Source: Circinella umbellata (Eukaryota > Mucoromycota > Mucoromycetes > Mucorales > Lichtheimiaceae). From it: a DNA stretch of 64,000 nt. A program made the translations under genes and the position numbers. A model generated the notes under the pieces. That model worked only from the letters and a program-made list of their open reading frames with translations. It was not told where the DNA came from and searched no databases. This document shows positions 33,989 to 46,767 of this stretch, piece after piece (position 1 is the first letter of the stretch; the number at the start of each line of letters is the position of its first letter). Location of the stretch: NCBI GenBank assembly GCA_025093555.1, contig JAIWNF010000031.1, positions 62,001 to 126,000 on the forward strand, given 5' to 3'.

Positions 33989-35656
33989 TCATTGACGACC
34001 TTCACCACAAATAACTACTCTATAATGTGCCTTGCCATCCATAATAATTCCTACACCACGATTTACTTCTTCTAAAGAATTACCCACACGATCAATCCAT
34101 GGTCGAACGCCAGTCTTGGACGCAAATTCCAACATTTCGTGTAAATCCTCACTACTACCAACATAACTTCCAATAATACTGATATGTTTATACACAAATG
34201 CGGGTGCTGAGAAAGGTACTGGTTGTTCAGGAATATCCAAAAGCACCAATGTACCACGTAACTTGATTAAGCTCAACAAAGCATCCCAATTGGTAGATTT
34301 ACCTGACCCACATACGAATAAATAATCAACGGATTGTTGATACTTATCTACTTCACCCAAGGTGGCGAATTCAGAGGCACCTAATTTAATGGCTTCTTCA
34401 CGTTTATTGTCGGACGAAGAGAACGCGAGAACTTTTTTACAGTTTTTAGCACGAGCCCATTGAACCTAAACATAACATATATTTATCTAGTCAGATTAAT
34501 TATGCTTTAATCAAAAATTTGATGAAACACTTACAGCCAAATGGCCAAGACCACCGATACCAACAACCCCGACAGAATGTTTTTCACCAATGTTTTGATG
34601 TTTGAAAGGAAGATAACTATAAACGAAATAAGTTAGATACCAACATTCAGTTTCTCATTGATCCAATTTGTTTATTTTTCTTAAGCTACTAAGACTCACG
34701 TAGTAACACCTGCACAGAGCCTATTAAAAAATCAAGAAAACAATGTATCATAGCAACAACAGCACCATAGTAGGAATGATTAGTAACAAATTAGAAGAAA
34801 AAGTGAGCATACAATATATTAAATAAAACTTACAATGGGGCCCCTTCCTCGCTACTAATATTTTCGGGTACCTTGATAGCCCATGTGGATTGAACGCGTA
34901 CACGATCTGCATAACCCTATAATTTTTTTTTGTGGAATAACCCATCTTCCCTAGTTTAGTAAACGAATACTTTTTTCTTTTATATAACATATAACTTAAA
35001 ATTAAACTGGATAATGATACTTACACCATAAGTCATTTGGCCCTTGTATTTACCATTATATGTAGTAACTTTAGAAGGACACAATTGTCGATGTTGGGTA
35101 GCACACTGTTCACATTCATTACAACTACGAGAAACAGGACTTACACCAACACGTTCACCAACTTTATGTTCTGTTACTTTATCTCCAACAGCAGTAATAT
35201 GTCCAATAAATTCATGTCCTGGAATTAAAGGATAAGTTGCTCGACCCCAACCCTATTATAAACTTTTATCAGCTTTTTTTTTTCTCTCTTTCTTTTTTAT
35301 TTCTGTATAGTCCTGTTTTTTTATGCAACCACTTTTTCAGTTCCTTACGTTGGTCAAATGGTGAACGTCCGATCCACAACTATTATTTTAAATTTCGAAA
35401 AAAAACACAAGAGAGAATAAACAAAGAAACGTAAATATAGGAGTGGTGTAATAATAAAATTGCTTCTTTTTTTTTTCAGTCGTATAACAATACATAATGT
35501 TGTCATTATGATTTGTCAAACTTACATTCCACAAGCTTGAACTTGAATCTCTACTTCGTCTTCTTCAAGAGGTCTAGCTTCGAATGTATATGACTCTAAT
35601 GTAGGAGCGTCAATAGGTTGTAAAGCAGCATATCCAGTAAATGTATCAGCGGTCAT
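33989..35656 (-). CDS. zinc-dependent alcohol dehydrogenase (NADP-type, cinnamyl/Adh6-like), 350 aa
   Basis: Medium-chain dehydrogenase/reductase, cytosolic; members reduce aldehydes to alcohols with NADPH. Seven exons in frame: 35656-35526, 35379-35349, 35252-35025, 34916-34834, 34720-34700, 34616-34535, 34465-33989 (1053 nt). Catalytic zinc ligands: Cys in ACGICGSDVHHLT and the His-Glu pair in PLIPGHEFIGH. The structural-zinc cysteines are in SRSCNECEQCATQHRQLC. TYNGKYKGQMTYGGYAD and APLLCAGVTTYLP are signatures of the CAD/Adh6 branch. The NADP-binding Rossmann glycines are in VGVVGIGGLGHLAV, followed by FSSSDNKREEA, where Ser favours NADPH. The length is normal for the family. Two very small exons (31 and 21 nt) are needed, but both restore family-conserved residues. 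Confidence 0.93.
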
Positions 35657-37502
35657 TGTATAAATATCAAATAAAGATATAAGAACAAGATAAAAAAAAC
35701 GAAAACAAAAACAAAAAGAAAGGGGTTATAAGTAACTAATACAAAATAAAGTTGGTTACGTACTTGCTTATCAAAAAAAAACACAGATCGGTGATTTTCA
35801 TACAGAGTATGTATATATAATTTCTGTCTTCTATCCCCATGTTATCTCTCGATGACGAATAGGGTCACACAAGATACTTTAGGTATAACAGGTATTCTCA
35901 AAAGTAGGATCCACATTTTATTATTTTTTTTCTGTAATGTCGATTATAGGATATATTTTTAATGACAGTACAGTAATCAGGAAGGGCATAGGTCTACAAT
36001 GTTTGAACAGGTTTTTACATACCTATCTAGAAGTCCCCCCCCCTATTATTTTGTACGTACTGTAGAAACAATCATGAGACATCCTATGTTGTTATTGCAA
36101 ATAGCTATAATAATAATAATTGCATTTTATATTGCTACTATCAGTACAGCTCTAATGTTAGAACTTTTACGTTTTTGTAGAAAACAAACTGTCAATTTTT
36201 TTCCCTTGTATTCCATATCAGTCATATTGTTGTTGACCATTATTTTTATTCTTATCATCAAATTGAAATAAGGCGAATCTGTTCACAATAAGTTAGAATT
36301 CGAGAATACCAACAACAACAATAGACTCTTTTAAGTATTAATTCTTTTTGTAATTTAAGTGGTTAGTTTAAATAATTTTCTCACTTGATCCATTGTTGAT
36401 CCATACATAGTGATCGTGAGAAACTTGGATAAGTTGGCGTATTTATCTGCATGCACGCGGAAGGCATTTGCTACATATGACTTTTATTAATTTTATCAAT
36501 AACTACCGAGTTCATACTATGTATAAAAAAAACAGAAGTATAAGTATAGTAATATAACCTAGCAACATAATAAAACAGTGGTTTATATTTAACTTCCCCG
36601 CTAATGTTTATTTTTATCCGCATGCCCTACTATTTTATGGTGTAACACCTATAAAAAATTAAGGGAGGGATTTTTTTCTTAAAGGTTACACAAAAGGCGA
36701 ATGAGCCAAGGTCAACAATTATTTTTTTTTTTTCATTTTGCATGAATTTTTTTTGGCAAGTGATACCATTTTTTGTCACCAAAAAAAAAAAAACAATGTG
36801 GAGTACTATTTTATATAATATGCGATAAGAAAGCTCATATAAATATCTTCTTTCTTAAAATATATATGGACTACATCAACAATTTGAAATGATATAAAAA
36901 TAAAAATGAAAATGATTAATTAAAGAATTTAACATTTTTTTTTTTGCATGAATAAACCTTACTAGTAGTACACGAATTAAAAGAAAAAGATTTGTTGGTT
37001 TACAAAAAGAACCTGTGGTGAACATGTAATTTGTATTAAAAAAAAGCTTATTTTAGTTATACCCTTAAAAGAGTCATGCGAATAAGTACTATGGACATTT
37101 TTAATTTTGAATATGTAATTAATAGGTAATCCTTTGATTTCATCTTTTAGAAACTTACCAATAAGAAAAAACGATTTCGTTTCATTATATCTATGAAAAA
37201 ATAATGAAACCAAACATATCAGCCTAAAACTTTCGCTTTTATCGAAAATAAAAAATAAAAAAAATATCTTATCAAAGGTATCGAACATTCTGTATATCGT
37301 TCCGCTAGTTTCATGGCTGAGTTTTTATATATAGAAACATGGAAAGCCACTTAGCTCTGTGAAGTTATCACTCTCTCTTTTCTTTTCTTACCTGTTTGTT
37401 GTTGCTTTAGTTTATTTACTCCTTCTTTGACCATAACAAAACTACCTTTTTTTTAAAGAGAAAAAATACATATACAAATACACACACACACTATTGCACA
37501 TT
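35657..37502. other. gene-free interval between divergent genes
   Basis: Promoter region shared by the alcohol dehydrogenase (leftwards) and the Sip5 gene (rightwards). It holds an open frame at 35999-36271 with two hydrophobic stretches (90 codons) that has no family resemblance and is probably fortuitous, plus many A/T homopolymers. Confidence 0.45.
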
Positions 37503-38969
37503 ATGGGAAGCAACACGTCAAGAGAAACTGGGAATAATAATACTTCGCGTCGTTCCAACAATCGTTCTTCTTCAAAACAACAAGCAATAGCACAAGAATA
37601 CATTGATTATGGTACCACTTTACCCAATGGACTTTATAAGGCTCAACAGGATTATAATATTAAAAATGTTCGAAAACTGATTCGTGAAAGAAAGCTATCT
37701 CCTTTTTATAAAGGTATTTAATGAAAGAACTCTCATTTTAAGAATCGATAAGGAACAAAAAAAAAAAAAGACTATTTAACACAGAATATTGTATTGTTAT
37801 GTAGGTTTTAACGATCCACCGGAATCACGACCAGAAGATTCTAATTCATCACCACAAACACCACAAACTACAACAATAACGAATAGCACAAATAGACCAC
37901 GGAATAATTCTGTTGCTCAAGAAGATTTAAAGAAACGAACTCTTTATAATAACCCTGTTGAATGCCCTATATGTTTCCTTGTAAGTTATTTAGATACGCT
38001 ATATATATATATAGCTGGTTGGTGGTAGCCATCAAATCAGTCTTTAAATGGTGATGATTAATTAATAATGATGAATATGTATATATGTCTATAGTATTAC
38101 CCATCCAATATTAATCATTCTCGTTGTTGTGATCAACCTATATGTACTGAATGTTTTTTACAAATCAAACGACCCATTGAAACACCTTCTTTACCTGCTG
38201 CATGTCCGTTTTGTATGATAGATAATTTCGGTATCATTTATGAATTACCTGCATGGAGTGACAAGGTAAGGATAGTTTTATACTGATATTTTTATAATTA
38301 CACATATGAGACTAATAATATACTTTTTTTTAGTATCGTACTCCATCGACTGTACCTACATCACCTCAATCTACATCATCATCTAACAATGATAACGATA
38401 ATGATCGATCTAAAGACAGTCCTCGACATACAACATCCGGTGTAAGTGATGGTATGGTTCCACGTCGTAAAAGTATTAATCATCATGATCCAGATGTTGT
38501 ACTTGTGGATCATGTTCGACCCGATTGGCGCGAAGCGCCTGTTCGAACGGGTCGATCACGGCATAATTCAGAATCGCGGGGTAGTAATAACAATAACAGT
38601 AATGGATTTTTACGTGTTGCATCGCCTCTTTTTACGCGACCTGGACGTTCTGCTTCTTCAGCAGCACATTCGGATTATCACCATTATTTAGCTGCTATGA
38701 GGGATATGAATTTGGATTTGGAAGAATATATGGTCATGGAAGCAATTCGAATGTCATTAGCTGAACAAGAACAACAACAAGAGAGAGCAACGGATAATAA
38801 TAGCAATAATAATAATGATTCATCATCAACGACAAATATTAATGATAATAGGAATGGGGATGAGGATGGGGATGAATCACAAGAACAAAATCAACAGCGA
38901 CAATCGCCTCCTATTACAGAAAACAGCAATAATTCAACTCCACTCACTGCTTCACATAATTCATCTTAA
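37503..38969 (+). CDS. SIP5: Sip5 homologue, RING-like zinc-finger protein
   Basis: Four exons: 37503-37713, 37805-37980, 38095-38265, 38334-38969. The core [20 protein letters not shown].. (zinc-ligand Cys pairs) followed by [14 protein letters not shown] and a late CPFC pair is the signature of the Sip5 family. Yeast Sip5 was found as a binder of Snf1 kinase and the Reg1/Glc7 phosphatase and is linked to glucose signalling. Intron 2 falls inside the finger, right after CPICFL. The N-terminus MGSNTSRE fits the N-myristoylation rule (Gly2, Ser6), so membrane attachment is likely. The C-terminal third is Ser/Asn/Gln-rich and disordered, with a conserved-looking [19 protein letters not shown] helix similar to a ubiquitin-interacting motif. 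It converges on ADE2, with about 330 bp between the stop codons. Confidence 0.9.
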
Positions 38970-39299
38970 GAATCATCTTTTCCCTCGCTTGTTTCTTGTT
39001 TTACCCTTTCCACTACTATCTTTTCAAACTTTTGTACATTAAACCCCATCTTTCATTCTTGCTCCATTTTATATATCAAAATCATTCATTAATCCATCCA
39101 TTATCATTCCTCTCTCCTCCTCAAAAAGAAAATGATGTAAAGGGTCTTTGGAGGAACAAAAAAACTTCCTTTTATCTTGTTTTTTTTTTTTGGATGATCC
39201 ATCAACTATGTACATAAATAGGTTATTGTTATAATTTGTCTTTTTTTTTTTCCTCCTAAACATTTTGATTGCTTTTCTTCTCTCTATTTCGTTTTAAAT

Positions 39300-41322
39300 T
39301 CAATATTCTTCCCATCCCTATATACGATGATTTGATTGTTTTATTTCGTTAATAATGAGTGATAAGTTATATGTTTTGATAATGGAAAAATAAAAATAAA
39401 AACACTTTCGAAATTGATAAGTGAAAAAAATGAATTCAAAAACAATAAAAAAAAAAACTTACCACGGAACCCAAGCGTTCGACTTTACCGAGTACTTCAT
39501 TTTCCATTTTCTTCATATAATCATCCATCTTTTCAAGAATATCGGGAATAAATGCACCAAGCATACGAATAGCAAGAAGAGCTGCATTGGTACTATTGTT
39601 AATAGCAACAGTTGCTACAGGAACACCACGCTATATAATATAAATTAATAAATTTAAATTTTGTTTGATGATAACCTCAATCGAAAAAGCTTTTTTTTCC
39701 CCTCCTTTCATAATTAAACTTTTTTCCCCTTTGCCTAGAATGAAAACTTACAGGCATTTGAACAATGCTATGTAACGAATCAACACCATCAAGAGAGCTA
39801 CCCTTGACAGGTACACCAATAACGGGCAAAGAAGTCATGGCAGCAACCATACCAGGAAGATGAGCAGCACCACCAGCACCAGCAATAATTGTCTTCAACC
39901 CACGCTTAGCAGCTGATTGAGCATATTCCACCATACGCATAGGAGTACGATGAGCTGAAACAATTGACAATTCAAAAGGAATGCCAAAGTCTTTCAAGAT
40001 CTTGGCACCAACCTTCATGACAGGCAAATCTGAATCCGAACCCATAATAATACCTACCAAAGGTCGCAACGATAAGTTACGTTCGATTTCAGGTTCCATA
40101 GCCTTCAAAATAGGTTTTAAGCGTTCTTGAGCTTGCATCATAGATTCACCGACAACAGTAATATGGCCCATCTTACGACCAGCTCTACATTCTTTTTTAC
40201 CATACAAGTGAATAGTGGCACCTTCCGTGACAAGAGCTTCATGGCATGGTTTGTAACACTCGGTCATATCTGTAGATGAGCCCAAAATGTTGACCATAAT
40301 CGAAGCAGGCACCTTCATGGCAGTTGAACCCAAAGGCATATCCAAAATAGCACGCATGTGGTTCTCGTATTGAGATGTGTCACAAGCTTCAATAGTATAA
40401 TGACCAGAATTGTGAGGACGAGGGGCAATTTCGTTCAACAAAATAGCACCATCTTGCATTAAAAACATTTCTACACCAAAAATACCAGCACCAGGGAATG
40501 TCTTGATAGCATCCATAGCAATTTTTTGTGCCTTGTTCAAAATAGCCCCATCCACTTGAGCAGGTGCAATGACCAAATGACAAATACTATTTTTGTGAAT
40601 GGTTTCTACCATAGGGTATGCACGGACCTCACCATTGGCACGACGTACGACCATAACAGCCAACTCCTTAACAAAAGGAGCCCACTTTTCAGCATAAAGA
40701 GGTAAGTTTTTCAAAGCTTCCATAGCAGGTTTTACATCTGCTTCCGTTTTGACAACGTAATTGCCTTTACCATCATAAGCCATAGTCTTTGACTTGAGCA
40801 TGAATGGATATCCAAATTGTTTACCAGCAGCCAAAACAGCTGTTTCATCGGGTGTATCCAAATAATCAGCCAAAGGAATACCATTGGATGATAAATGTTG
40901 TTTTTGTGCATACTTGTCTTGAATGGTTTTGACAGTCTTGGCAGAAGGATGAACTTTGACTTTACCTTCAGCTTCGATTTCACCAAGTACATCGGCATCA
41001 ACATGTTCAATTTCGACGGTCAGGACGTCTACTTTTTCAGCTAATTCACGAATCTTGGAGGCGTCTTTGAATGCGCCATGAATATGAGATTGTGTGGATT
41101 CGATTTGTTTAGCAGGCGCGTCAGTAGGTGCATCAAGAATCGTGACGGATAAGTTTAAACGCGAAGCAGCTTCTACCATCATACGGCCAAGTTGACCACC
41201 TGGTTTATTTTATTTTATTTTTAATTTTTAATAAAAAAAAAAGAAGAGTGAATAACTTGGTTAAATAAATAGAATGTTTTATAGAACATACCTCCAAGAA
41301 TGCCCACTTTTTGGTTATCCAT
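39300..41322 (-). CDS. ADE2: phosphoribosylaminoimidazole carboxylase (PurK-PurE fusion), 554 aa
   Basis: Purine biosynthesis: converts AIR to CAIR. Four exons sum to 1665 nt: 41322-41292, 41199-39752, 39630-39463 and an 18-nt last exon at 39317-39300. The N-terminal ATP-grasp (PurK) half begins [18 protein letters not shown], with [33 protein letters not shown]. The C-terminal PurE half begins near residue 390: [40 protein letters not shown], then [16 protein letters not shown]. The last exon supplies GWEEY, the usual fungal C-terminus, and restores a length close to yeast Ade2. Without it, translation would run into the intron after LGSV. Start and end match the family; no lesion is seen. 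Confidence 0.95.
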
Positions 41323-43900
41323 TATTATATCGTGTTTAGTTGACAGGAAAAAGATTCACAAAAGAAAAAAAGTGACAAAATTTTTTTGAAGTTATGAGTC
41401 AAATGGGCATTGCCAAATGCATATCGCAGTTTCATATTAAAAAAAAAAAGAGATTTTTCCTTTCTGATCTAAAAAAGAGTTTCGGATCAATTAATTTAAA
41501 GATAATTGAGGACTAAAAAATTGCTGGAGGGATGAAAACCCCACTTCTAACCATTTTAAAAGGGTGAAGTACCTATTTATTGTATAAATGACATTATTAT
41601 TCTGCTTGTATAATATTTAGATATATTATTCTGCTGCGTTATGGTTATTTTCGGTTTAATATATTTCTTACAAGAGAAGAAAATCACTGATAAGCGTTTC
41701 TATATAAAGGTATTACTAGTAATAGCCTAGCCAGTCAATTGCTAATTGATCATTTTGATATGGAAGTAATATACCTACGTATTTTTCCTTGCATATAAAA
41801 TTATCTTTCTTTTTTTTTTATTTTCGTTCTACTCCTATACTTTCTTCACCATAACAGTCAATTATTCATTTAGTGATCTATTCCTCGAGTGTCTACACTC
41901 AGAATTAACAAAAAAAAAGTGATATACTACGAAATAGAAACGCGCTATATTAGTGTTTTAACAACCATGTTATGTAGACTTGTCACTGTCCACAAGTATA
42001 GAAACATTATATATCACGTATTGGTTCAACAGTACCTCGTATTGGCCATTCAGTACTGTAATTTGATTTTTTTTTATTCCCGCGAAAAAAAAAATTATGC
42101 ATCAAAACGTTAACTCGACTAATAAACAACCGGATCTTTTGTTTTTGACTAATTAGATCAAATATTGCTCTTTCCATGGTAATAGATAAACAACTTGATG
42201 GATTTTTTTTCTTGTCCAATTTTTCAATATATGGAAAAAGAAATAATTAACTATTCGTACCATTTTAGCAGAGTGGATATATAAAGGAGAAGAAGAAAGG
42301 ACAATTGGGTTGTTCAACTCAAATGTAAATCAAATCATAGATTGTTTTACCAAGATACTTTCGAAAGAAAGCTCTTCTGTTACTCATAACACAAGTCCAC
42401 AGGAACAGCAGCGAACGCCACATTTATCCCTTCCCACTAATGAAAGGGCAACTATTGATAATTATTTTTTATATTCTTATTTCATAATTTATTCCATACT
42501 ATTGATACTCGTTACAAATACCTCGTGTTTTTTCGTGATTATACTATTACGTATACTGCTTAATCACGTATAGGTGTGTATTTGACCATCTCATACAAGG
42601 TATCAATCTTTTGGGAATTAAAAGAGAAAAAAGCTTTGTTGTTGTATAAGCCATTGTGGATTGATATGAAAGAAGAGTCAATTCGGCAGATTAGATTCGT
42701 CGTCCTAACAATTTTTCAAGAAGCTTGCTATTCGAATTAATACATGTAAGACCACGATCAAATGGTATCCATTTGGCGTCATTCTCAATAACACCAGACA
42801 TAAATAAATATTTACGTAAAATAGCACAGAGAGAAAAAAAAAAGTCCATTAACAATTCGTTCTGGCTACTTGGTAACATTGACCTTTTTCTGTATAATTT
42901 TCTGATTTTTTCCATGCTCCAAGTTTTTGCTTTTTGTGTCGTGGGATTATGTATGTACGTATTGTTTCTGTGAGAAAGTAATAGAAAGAAGCTACACGAG
43001 AAGAATGAAGTGACATTCTACGGTACTAATTTAGGAGTTAACCAACTCATTTGAAAATTTGGGTGCTGCGCTTTCAAGGGAAATAATAGACTTCAACCAC
43101 ATGCTTTATATATGACCACTGTGCGTAAAACTAATTTAGTATGTTAGAACTGGTCCAAGACATCAGCAATAAACAGTGGTTTTAATTAAAAAGATTAAAT
43201 TTTAAGACACAATCCAATCACTTCAATAAAATTTAAGAATGAATCAATCAAAAAATACATAATTCATTTATTATTCATTACTATTCTATTAACATTATGT
43301 TATTATTATAAGAAAGACATCATTTACTACATAGAGACAAACTATAAAGAAGTTAAAAATACCCCAGACTTGTTTTATTTCTAAATTCATTCATTAATTG
43401 CTACATCATACATACGAATTTTATTTTATTATAAACATATTCATTTCTTTCGCATGTATTCACAGAAGAAAAGTTATCTGTGTAACTTTCTTCCGTTTTC
43501 AATAGAAGCTTCTCTTTTCTCTCACTCCTTTTTGTAAGCTTATTTTTTTTTTAACTGCGGATCATGTGTTAAAAGCTCACATCAAAACAAGACGATAAAA
43601 TTTATAACCATTTCTTTCTTTCGTTTTGCATAATTTACTTATTTTACGTATCAGGTAAAAAATCAAAAGAGTTTTTTTTTTTCCTTTGAAATATTTTAGG
43701 AGCACAATAAATAATGGATAATCATGATGGAAAGAAAAAATTAACACTTTTTTTTTAAAAAAAAAAAAAACATTGTACGCTTAGTTACTACAACAGCAAC
43801 CATTAAATCAACTTTTCTTATCCAGGCTAATCAAAGAACAAATGCAATCAGACTCTTTACGTACTTCCAGATTTTCGGGTTACTGACTTAGTATTAACTG
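41323..43900. other. gene-free interval
   Basis: About 2.6 kb. It includes the ADE2 promoter. Short open frames at 42310-42573 (+) and 42691-42915 (-) have no recognised relatives, although the minus frame reads somewhat protein-like (VIENDAKWIPFDRGLT) and could be a gene remnant. No gene is supported. Confidence 0.45.
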
Positions 43901-43929
43901 AAGTTTCGTTTAAAAAAGTTAAAAAATGC

Positions 43930-46361
43930 AAGTGGCGAGCTTGATTATGAAAGAACTATCAATCTTGCATTGTTCACTATAAATGTCATTAAACGCTCAC
44001 AGCTTACTATTGCTTACGATCATCGTGCCTATGGATTTATACAGCAATACAAGTAGGATGCTGCCGTTCAAGATATTGAAAAATTAGTTGAATATAATCC
44101 AGATTTGGGAACAAATTATTTGAAACTGGCAAATGTGTTGGATCTACAAGGAAAACAAGAAAAAGTATACCAAGTATGTGATGAAGCATTGAAAAGAAAA
44201 AAAATATCGGAGAGTGATTCTCTATACGGGCAAGTGGTGCAATTTAAAAATGCTGCGAACGAAAAGCGTACAAGACGGATAGACCCTTTAGTTGTGCTCC
44301 CTGTTAAATTAGATGGTCGAATATTTTCAGCTTTGACAACGAAAGATCTAGTGGTTCTCATGTATATATCATCATTGTGGCGTCAACGTGTATTGCAATG
44401 TGAGGCTGCGTGGGAAACTGTGTATGATACTTCGAATCATCGACCAAATGCTTTATGTGTACTGCCACAGGTTGTAAAACATGTCAAGAAGACGATATTA
44501 TCTACAGAAAAGACTATTGTAGTGTCAAGGTATTTAAAATTTATTGGAGATGGTGTGTTTACGAAAATCGAAAGACTGAGTCTAAAAGGTAATTACTGTA
44601 TATTTAAATGTACTTATAATTAGCTCACCATTTTTACTCTCAATTGAAAACATTGTTCACGCTTCTATAATTATATTATTGTTGTATAAAATATGAATAA
44701 TATAATATATTTATTAGTGACTGAATCAAAAAACATGTCGATGACAATAACTAATGCTTTTTGGAAAATTCGAAACACGTTGACCAGCTTGTCCCTCGAA
44801 GTACCTAGTTCCACAAATCCTGTACAACTTACCGATATATTGTTTTATTGTAAAAACCTCAAAGCTTTGGAATTTAGAACCGGTAAAGGCTCACTTGCAT
44901 CGGCTCTCGGTGACCTGGAACTTCTGAAAGAATCATATAAATCACTCATTGACCTACGACTATCTGTACCACAAATGACCGGTCAATCACTAAAGACTTT
45001 CATTCGCTGGTGTCCCAACATAAGACGACTTATACTAGATGATACGTCCTTTCCTGATGATGTTATTGATGTCATACTCAACGACTTCAACCGTTTAGAA
45101 ATATTAGGTTATTATTATAATTGCCATGACAACGAAATTTTTTCCTTAGATGATTTGAACACTAACAACAACAGCATCAACGTTAGTAGCGAGAGTAGCA
45201 ACAACGACGGTAACAAGAGCGGCGACATTACTGAAAATAATTATATCTCTACAACCGCGACTTCTATTATTTCCCATCAATCGAGTGATAATAGTTCTGT
45301 TGGGCAGTTACGAATTCTATCCACGCCTACAAAATATGGTTACCATACTCCTGGAGTACCAATAAATCAACTTATACAATTATTACAAAAGCATCAAAAT
45401 TCATTAGAGAAAATTTATGCTAATATGGCCATAACACAAGAACAGCAAGCAAACGGTGAACCACATCCATATCTTCCATATATAGGTGTTGATGTGTTGA
45501 CATTCAATCGGCTTGAACACTTGTCATATATTGCAGATATTTATGGGGCTATGGAGAAGCTTTTTTTAAACTCTATCGAATCAAGCCACTCATCTTTCAA
45601 GACCTTTGAAGTTGTAGATTCTTTCAATATACCAGCAATTGTTGATACACTTATAAAAAATACCACCCGTTCAGAAATTGAACTTTTTCTATCGTAATCC
45701 CCAAGCTAAATACTATACATTCCAATATTACTTTGGTGATGAAGACCAGCAACAAGATAGAGTTACTGCTGAACAAAGCATGGTGCGATTATTCAAGTCA
45801 TACGCTTCCTTTTGTGATAATCCTCATCTTTTTTTTTCTATTGAATTAAATGATGACAATGCTACAAGTCTATTGGAGACTGTTTCGCTCCAAGCATGTG
45901 ATTTTTTTACGGATGATGTTCTCGATGCGCTTGCTGAAATAAAGACCCTCAAGGTGCTCGAATTTGAAAAGATTGATACCGAAGATGGCAAGATTACAAC
46001 ACAAGGTTTCAAATCTTTCCTGATCAAATTAGGCCAAAATACAAAAATTACTAAACTTAAATTGGATACTATGAATAACGTCTTCAAAAAATACCATAGT
46101 GACAATATACTTCGTCTAATTGGTAAAAATATGACCTATCTTGAGATGCTCGATTTGGAAAAACTTGTTTATATTACATATAAGGGTATCAAAGACATGT
46201 TAAATGCGATAAAAGAAAAAAAATTACGCAGTTTGACGATAACCGACTGCGAAGGAACCTCTGGATTGACAGATGAAATTACACACCATATAAGAAAATA
46301 CCACCCATATATAGATTTTTTAGATATAGAATATGGTTGGGATTTCGGTATTTTTGATTAA
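43930..46361 (+). pseudogene. TPR/F-box/leucine-rich-repeat gene, probably broken
   Basis: The frame from about 43930 reads as tetratricopeptide helices (ERTINLALFTINVIKRSQLT..., AYDHRAYGFIQQYK), but has TAG at 44055-44057 before DAAVQDIEKLVEYNPDLGTN. An F-box follows (LPVKLDGRIFSALTTKDLVVLMYISSLWR). After an intron (about 44590-44724) come leucine-rich-repeat-like blocks to 45697. There the frame ends after a run of five T (EIELFLS), while the next frame continues without a gap (YRNPQAKYYTFQYYFGDED...) to a stop at 46359-46361; a single extra T explains the break. The usual architecture of Mucorales TPR-F-box-LRR proteins (SCF adaptors) is otherwise complete. Either it is a young pseudogene or the TAG is removed by splicing and the T-run is a sequence error. 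Confidence 0.6.
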
Positions 46362-46767
46362 TTAATAAACCAAATATAAAGCAAGTAACGGTTATTATTC
46401 GATCGATATTATGTAAAATAGTATGTAAAGCTTTATTTTGTAAAGTGATGAGAGCCAATACGTAATATTATTGCGAAAGTATACGTACGTAGGCATTTTA
46501 TTATTGTTTCATTATATTTTTTTAAACGTACCTAACTTGACAAATAAAAGCAGGATGATTTTTCCATCCTTGCTTTGTAACGAATTCAATTTATAAATAC
46601 AATACTAGATAGTGTATATCATCTTCAATAATACATATTTTATATAAAAAGTACGTATGTATTAATAAATATTTATTTACATGTTCAAAAAAATGAATTG
46701 TTGAATAGAAAAAAGAAAAAAATAATAATAAATATATGTATGTATGTATAGAAAGAGTTGATTTAAT
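46362..46767. other. gene-free interval between convergent genes
   Basis: 3' flanks of the F-box gene and the DHA1 transporter. AT-rich; nothing else is recognised. Confidence 0.5.

Noticed and set aside
35999..36271. 90-codon open frame with two hydrophobic stretches
   Set aside because: AT-rich DNA readily gives Ile/Leu/Phe-rich frames; there is no family resemblance and no promoter or splice support.
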